Source: Bacteroidota bacterium (lineage in GTDB: Bacteria > Bacteroidota > Bacteroidia > Chitinophagales > Saprospiraceae). From it: 9,935 nt of DNA. A program made the translations under genes and the position numbers. Positions 6,849 through 9,935 of this stretch are shown in pieces (position 1 is the stretch's first letter; every line of letters starts with the position of its first letter). Location: contig JAJRQS010000107.1 of NCBI GenBank assembly GCA_024280135.1, forward strand, positions 1 to 9,935, given 5' to 3'. Below the pieces are notes generated by a model that was given only the letters and a program-made list of their open reading frames with translations, was not told where the DNA came from and did no database searches.

Positions 6849-8654
6849 ATGCTCAATACCTTCAGATTTAGTTTGCTTATGCTACTTTTGCTATGCAGTC
6901 AGGCATCATTCGCTCAGTCACATGACACGTTACTGATTGATTTTGGCGATAAATTATCGGCCTTTCCTTGGAATAATGTAGAAGATCCCATCGTGGGTTC
7001 TGTTACGAATTTAATCAAGTCCGATGGCGTCCTCTCTGGAGTAAAAATAGCCGTAAATGATCCCTTTAATGGTATCAATCACGCAGGCACACAAAGCCCT
7101 AACAGCAGTATTGGTTTTCCTTCTACTGCTACAGAAGAGAGTTTTTTTGGAAATGAGTATTTATTTGATTCTAAGATTGTACCTACGGGTGGCGTTGTAT
7201 TAAGTAACTTAACTCCGAGTAGAACCTATTCATTTTCGATTTTTTCATCGAGATTTGCGTCAGACAACAGAGAGACACAATACATCGTAGCCGGTGAGAC
7301 GAGCGATACATTGTATTTGAATGTAAGTGCTAATACGAGTACTGTTGTCACAGCAGAAATGAAGCCCAATGCCGCTGGGAATATTACGGTTACAGCCTCT
7401 GCAGGCGCCAATAACAATAACACCTACCACTTCTTTTATCTAGGTAGTATGAAGGTGGTATATGAGCACGAAGAACCATTAGAAAAGTCTTTAACACTTA
7501 ATCATCCAGTCGGAGGTGAATTTTGGCAAGTAGGACGGACAGGGTATATTCGATGGAAGTCCGTGGGATATGGTAAAGTCAAAATCGAATATTCGCAGGA
7601 TAATGGACAATCTTGGGATTGGATAGCAGAGGAAGCCGCTGGGTTAGGCAAATATGACTGGGTGATTCCCAACACCCCTTCGACCAACTGCTTGATTAGG
7701 ATTTCTGCAGGTACAGATGAACAAGTAAGCTATACTTTCGAAGTTACGAGTAATAATGAGGATTGCCCCATTGTGATACTAGGTTCGTCAACGGCGGCAG
7801 GTACTGGGCCTTCTCATCTCGATAGTGCTTGGGTAAACAAGTATGATTTGTACCTGAATAAGCATACAGGCAATCAAGTTTTTAATTTAGCACAAGGCGG
7901 ATATACGACTTATCATATTTTACCGACAGGTACTGCTATTCCTAGTGGTGTGAATGTTGTCATAGATCAAGATAAGAATGTGACCAAAGCCTTGTCCTAT
8001 AATCCAAAGGCAATCATTATCAATATGCCTTCAAATGATGCAGCTTATGGTTTCCCTGTTAGTGCCCAGCTAACCAATTTCGATAAGATTATTGATAAAG
8101 CAGAGAATGCAGGTGTTGAAGTCTGGATATGTACGCCACAACCCCGTAATTTTAATGTTCCATCGAAAGTAGCTATTCAATTTGAGCTATTAGATTCTAT
8201 GATGGCTCGATATGGGGACAAAGTAATCGATTTTTGGAATGGCATTGCAGATGATTCTGGGTTTATTAAATCCGAATATAACTCTGGTGATGGAGTTCAC
8301 CTAAACGATAAGGGGCATCAACTGCTCCTTGAACGGGTAAAGGCCGTCGGAACTGAGTCTGCTTTATGTCTTGCGCCAAATGCGACCCGTTCAGTATCTG
8401 CTTTAAAGCCTTCAGTAGTGATTTATCCAAACCCCTCAAAAGAGGAAATTAACTTAGTTTTTCAAAATTGGCCTCTTGGAAGAACAAGCATACAAATTGT
8501 AAATATCTACGGGCAAGTGCTCAATGAACGGGAATTACATGTTTTTAGCGCGAATCAAAAAGTCAATTGGACTCCGCATCTAACAAAAGGCGTACATTTT
8601 TTGTCAATTATGGGCGAAAATGGTTCAAAATGGGTTGAAAAAATAGTGCGATAA
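6849..8654 (+). CDS. Secreted SGNH/GDSL esterase with N-terminal beta-sandwich, Kre9/KNH-like domain and T9SS sorting tail
   Basis: A 601-residue exported multidomain protein. The signal peptide (1-22) ends FA-QS. Residues about 25-205 form a beta-rich module (LLIDFGD, PWNNVEDP, TYSFSIFSSRFASDNRETQY, FFYLGSMKVVY) resembling accessory binding modules on Bacteroidota carbohydrate enzymes. A Ser-Thr-rich/Kre9-KNH-like domain follows (about 215-300; HPVGGEFWQVGRTGYIRW, YSQDNGQSWDWIA, WVIPNTPS). The SGNH hydrolase domain (about 305-505) shows block I LGSSTAAG with Ser314 as the nucleophile (GSS replaces GDS), block II NLAQGG (346-351), block III PSND with Asn396, and block V DGVHLNDKGH with Asp481 and His484. 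The end (about 522-601; VVIYPNPS, IVNIYGQVL) is a type A T9SS C-terminal sorting domain, so the protein should cross the outer membrane. It is probably a carbohydrate acyl/acetyl esterase; the ester is unknown. It is probably co-transcribed with the GH3 gene. Confidence 0.88.
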   Translation: MLNTFRFSLLMLLLLCSQASFAQSHDTLLIDFGDKLSAFPWNNVEDPIVGSVTNLIKSDGVLSGVKIAVNDPFNGINHAGTQSPNSSIGFPSTATEESFFGNEYLFDSKIVPTGGVVLSNLTPSRTYSFSIFSSRFASDNRETQYIVAGETSDTLYLNVSANTSTVVTAEMKPNAAGNITVTASAGANNNNTYHFFYLGSMKVVYEHEEPLEKSLTLNHPVGGEFWQVGRTGYIRWKSVGYGKVKIEYSQDNGQSWDWIAEEAAGLGKYDWVIPNTPSTNCLIRISAGTDEQVSYTFEVTSNNEDCPIVILGSSTAAGTGPSHLDSAWVNKYDLYLNKHTGNQVFNLAQGGYTTYHILPTGTAIPSGVNVVIDQDKNVTKALSYNPKAIIINMPSNDAAYGFPVSAQLTNFDKIIDKAENAGVEVWICTPQPRNFNVPSKVAIQFELLDSMMARYGDKVIDFWNGIADDSGFIKSEYNSGDGVHLNDKGHQLLLERVKAVGTESALCLAPNATRSVSALKPSVVIYPNPSKEEINLVFQNWPLGRTSIQIVNIYGQVLNERELHVFSANQKVNWTPHLTKGVHFLSIMGENGSKWVEKIVR

Positions 8655-8723
8655 TTACATTTTTATTTCTTCATAAATCGTATTGCTAAAATGAAAACTT
8701 TCCTTTGTTTTATTGATGTTTTA

Positions 8724-8731
8724 TAAATTTG
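8724..8731 (+). promoter_or_regulatory. Bacteroidota-type -7 box (TAAATTTG), candidate susC promoter 1
   Basis: TAAATTTG matches TAnnTTTG exactly. A -33 element TTTG lies at 8704-8707 with a 16-bp spacer. The predicted start near 8737 would leave a leader of about 130 nt before the susC ATG at 8868. The spacer 8655-8867 shows no convincing terminator for the upstream pair, so read-through into susC is also possible. Confidence 0.45.
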
Positions 8732-8739
8732 TGTATGCT

Positions 8740-8750
8740 AAAACGTAGTG
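8740..8750 (+). promoter_or_regulatory. AAAACGTAGTG motif, copy 2 (susC upstream region)
   Basis: Exact 11-base match to 4495-4505 in the regulator/GH3 divergent region. Here it starts a small inverted repeat (AAAAC 8740-8744, GTTTT 8750-8754). It lies just downstream of promoter candidate 1, but just upstream of the -33 of candidate 2 (TTG 8753-8755, TACTTTG 8779-8785), where an activator site would be expected. It may be a common operator for the PUL regulator. Confidence 0.3.
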
Positions 8751-8752
8751 TT

Positions 8753-8785
8753 TTGTGATAGAATTATCTAAAAAAAAATACTTTG
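8753..8785 (+). promoter_or_regulatory. Weaker candidate susC promoter 2 (TTG ... TACTTTG)
   Basis: TTG (8753-8755), a 23-bp gap, then TACTTTG (8779-8785), which is one base short of TAnnTTTG. A start near 8790 would put the 5' end of the transcript close to the base of the 8787-8860 hairpin, with a leader of about 78 nt. It is a poorer match than the box at 8724 and is given as an alternative. Confidence 0.2.
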
Positions 8786-8786
8786 C

Positions 8787-8860
8787 GTGTTTTAAGAGTG
8801 GTCTTTTTTTTTAATGTGATGAGGGTTACATGTATTTTTGTGCACTTCTTAACCAAACAC
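8787..8860 (+). promoter_or_regulatory. Imperfect hairpin in the susC 5' leader
   Basis: GTGTT (8787-8791) pairs with AACAC (8856-8860). After a 3-nt bulge, TTAAGA (8792-8797) pairs with TCTTAA (8847-8852). After one unpaired T, GTG (8798-8800) pairs with CAC (8843-8845). This gives 14 base pairs around a 42-nt loop, ending 7 nt before the susC ATG. If it forms in RNA it could affect susC translation or stability. It is AU-rich and interrupted, so it may be fortuitous. Confidence 0.3.
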
Positions 8861-8867
8861 CACTCAA

Positions 8868-9935
8868 ATGAAAATAAGATTTACGATTATCTTGTTTATG
8901 TCTTTTCTAGTCATAGGTCTTAATGGGCAAACCGTCTCAGGAGATGTAAAGGATACTGCAGGAGAGCCTTTGGCTTTTGCCTCGGTAGTGGAGCAAGGAA
9001 CCACCAATGGGGTCGATACAGACATAGATGGACATTTTTCCATTGATCTGACCGCTTCAAATGCGACTTTGGTATTCTCCTATTTGGGATATGCTTCAAA
9101 AACAGTTGTTTATGCTGGACAAAATCAAATCACAGTTACTTTAGAGGAAGATGCTCAGGTCTTAGGAGATGTAATAGTCGTTGGATATGGTGTCCAAAAG
9201 AAAAGCGATGTAACTGGAGCGGTGAGCAGTATTAAAGTAGATGACGCTAAAGCATTACCTTCCACCAATGTTGCAGAAATGCTTCGTGGAAAGTCAGCAG
9301 GTGTCCAAATTACCTTAACAGATCCACGTCCAGGAGGAAATTCTAGCATCTTGATAAGGGGAAAGAATTCATTTCTCGGAGGTAATGAGCCTTTGATCGT
9401 ATTGGACGGTGTCCCAATTGATGATATCAATAGTGTCAACTCAGAGGACGTAAAATCCATTGAAATATTGAAAGATGCTTCGGCTCAAGCTATTTATGGA
9501 GCTAGGGCTTCTAATGGAGTTATCTTGATTACAACGAAAAGAGGGAGTGAAGGTAAATTGAAAGCCGCCTATCATGGTTTTTATGGTGAAAGTTGGTTAA
9601 CTAAGAATTTTGAGTTGTATTCGGGGGAGGAATTTGCTCAATTAAGAAGGGAAGCTTTTCGTTCTGATGATGCGAATGATGAATATTTACCCGAAGATTT
9701 TGTGTTTACGCCTCTTCAATTAGAAGCAATGGCAAAAGGAGAATATGTGAATTGGGAAGATGAAATACTTCAAAATGCGGTGCAACAAAGTCATTCTATT
9801 TCGTTGCAAGGAGGAGGAGAAAAAGCCTCGATATACACGGGTTTTAGTTATTATGACCAAGCAGGAATTATTCCTGGATCAAAGTACAAGCGTGGAACAG
9901 CAAGGGTGAATTTTGACTACAAGGTTTCTGATAGA
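8868..9935 (+). CDS. SusC/RagA-family TonB-dependent outer-membrane receptor (N-terminal 356 residues, runs off the window)
   Basis: The reading frame is open from the ATG at 8868 to the last base of the window: 356 codons of a protein that is usually about 1000 residues. SusC-type receptors import oligosaccharides across the outer membrane using TonB, with a SusD lipoprotein as lid. Residues 1-20 are a signal peptide ending in GLNG before QTVSG. A carboxypeptidase-regulatory-like domain follows (about 22-95; SGDVKDTAGEPLAFASV, SYLGYASKTV). GDVIVVGYGVQKKSDVTGAV (100-119) is the SusC-type TonB-box region. The plug domain (about 115-228) contains MLRGKSAGVQI, ILIRGKNSF, PLIVLDGVPIDDINSVNSED and the SusC signature IEILKDASAQAIYGARASNG. 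Barrel strands begin after about 230. The ATG gives a clean signal peptide and is preceded by an A/C-rich leader without a Shine-Dalgarno sequence. A susD gene is expected just beyond the right edge. Confidence 0.95.
   Translation, partial: MKIRFTIILFMSFLVIGLNGQTVSGDVKDTAGEPLAFASVVEQGTTNGVDTDIDGHFSIDLTASNATLVFSYLGYASKTVVYAGQNQITVTLEEDAQVLGDVIVVGYGVQKKSDVTGAVSSIKVDDAKALPSTNVAEMLRGKSAGVQITLTDPRPGGNSSILIRGKNSFLGGNEPLIVLDGVPIDDINSVNSEDVKSIEILKDASAQAIYGARASNGVILITTKRGSEGKLKAAYHGFYGESWLTKNFELYSGEEFAQLRREAFRSDDANDEYLPEDFVFTPLQLEAMAKGEYVNWEDEILQNAVQQSHSISLQGGGEKASIYTGFSYYDQAGIIPGSKYKRGTARVNFDYKVSDR

Noticed and set aside
9155..9460. Minus-strand open frame of 101 codons within susC
   Set aside because: It is antisense to the conserved plug domain and shows no family features.
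1..9935. tRNA, rRNA, CRISPR array, transposase or insertion-sequence ends
   Set aside because: No cloverleaf-like segments, spaced direct repeats or transposase-like proteins were seen. The region reads as an ordinary PUL edge without mobile-element scars.

Overview
The window comes from a member of the Bacteroidota. It carries a SusC/RagA-type TonB-dependent receptor, a type IX secretion (T9SS) C-terminal sorting domain, a periplasmic propeller/Y_Y_Y sensor fused to a LuxR-type helix-turn-helix, TAnnTTTG-type promoter boxes, and AT-rich leaders without Shine-Dalgarno sequences. I cannot place it below phylum; the sequence would fit a free-living polysaccharide degrader.

Layout. Bases 1-44 hold the last codons of an unidentified upstream gene. 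At 88-1482 (+) lies uxaC, glucuronate/galacturonate isomerase, probably the last gene of a uronate-catabolism operon. A 157-bp convergent spacer with a weak terminator-like hairpin follows. At 1640-4468 (-) is a large membrane-anchored one-component regulator. A 137-bp divergent regulatory region separates it from a (+) gene pair 11 bp apart: a BglX-type GH3 lipoprotein (4606-6837) and a three-module SGNH esterase with a T9SS tail (6849-8654). After a 213-bp spacer with its own promoter candidates and a possible leader hairpin, a SusC-like receptor begins at 8868 and runs off the right edge.

How they fit together. This looks like one end of a polysaccharide utilization locus (PUL). The SGNH protein would be exported by T9SS and could remove acyl groups. 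The SusC complex would import oligosaccharides. The GH3 enzyme would cleave beta-linked sugars from non-reducing ends. The regulator would sense a breakdown product in the periplasm and control the divergent genes. UxaC would feed released uronic acid into the Ashwell pathway. Together they suggest an acylated, uronate-containing glycan such as a glucuronoxylan or pectin-like polymer, but no substrate-defining enzyme is in view.

The most unexpected signal is not a gene. The 12-mer TTTTGCGCAAGC, which contains the palindrome TTGCGCAA, occurs five times exactly in both orientations. It lies inside three genes, in different reading phases, and encodes different peptides. This resembles a highly iterated DNA-level motif rather than protein conservation. 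Other noncoding signals are an 8-bp inverted repeat and an 11-bp motif in the divergent promoter, the latter repeated upstream of susC, and a possible hairpin in the susC leader.
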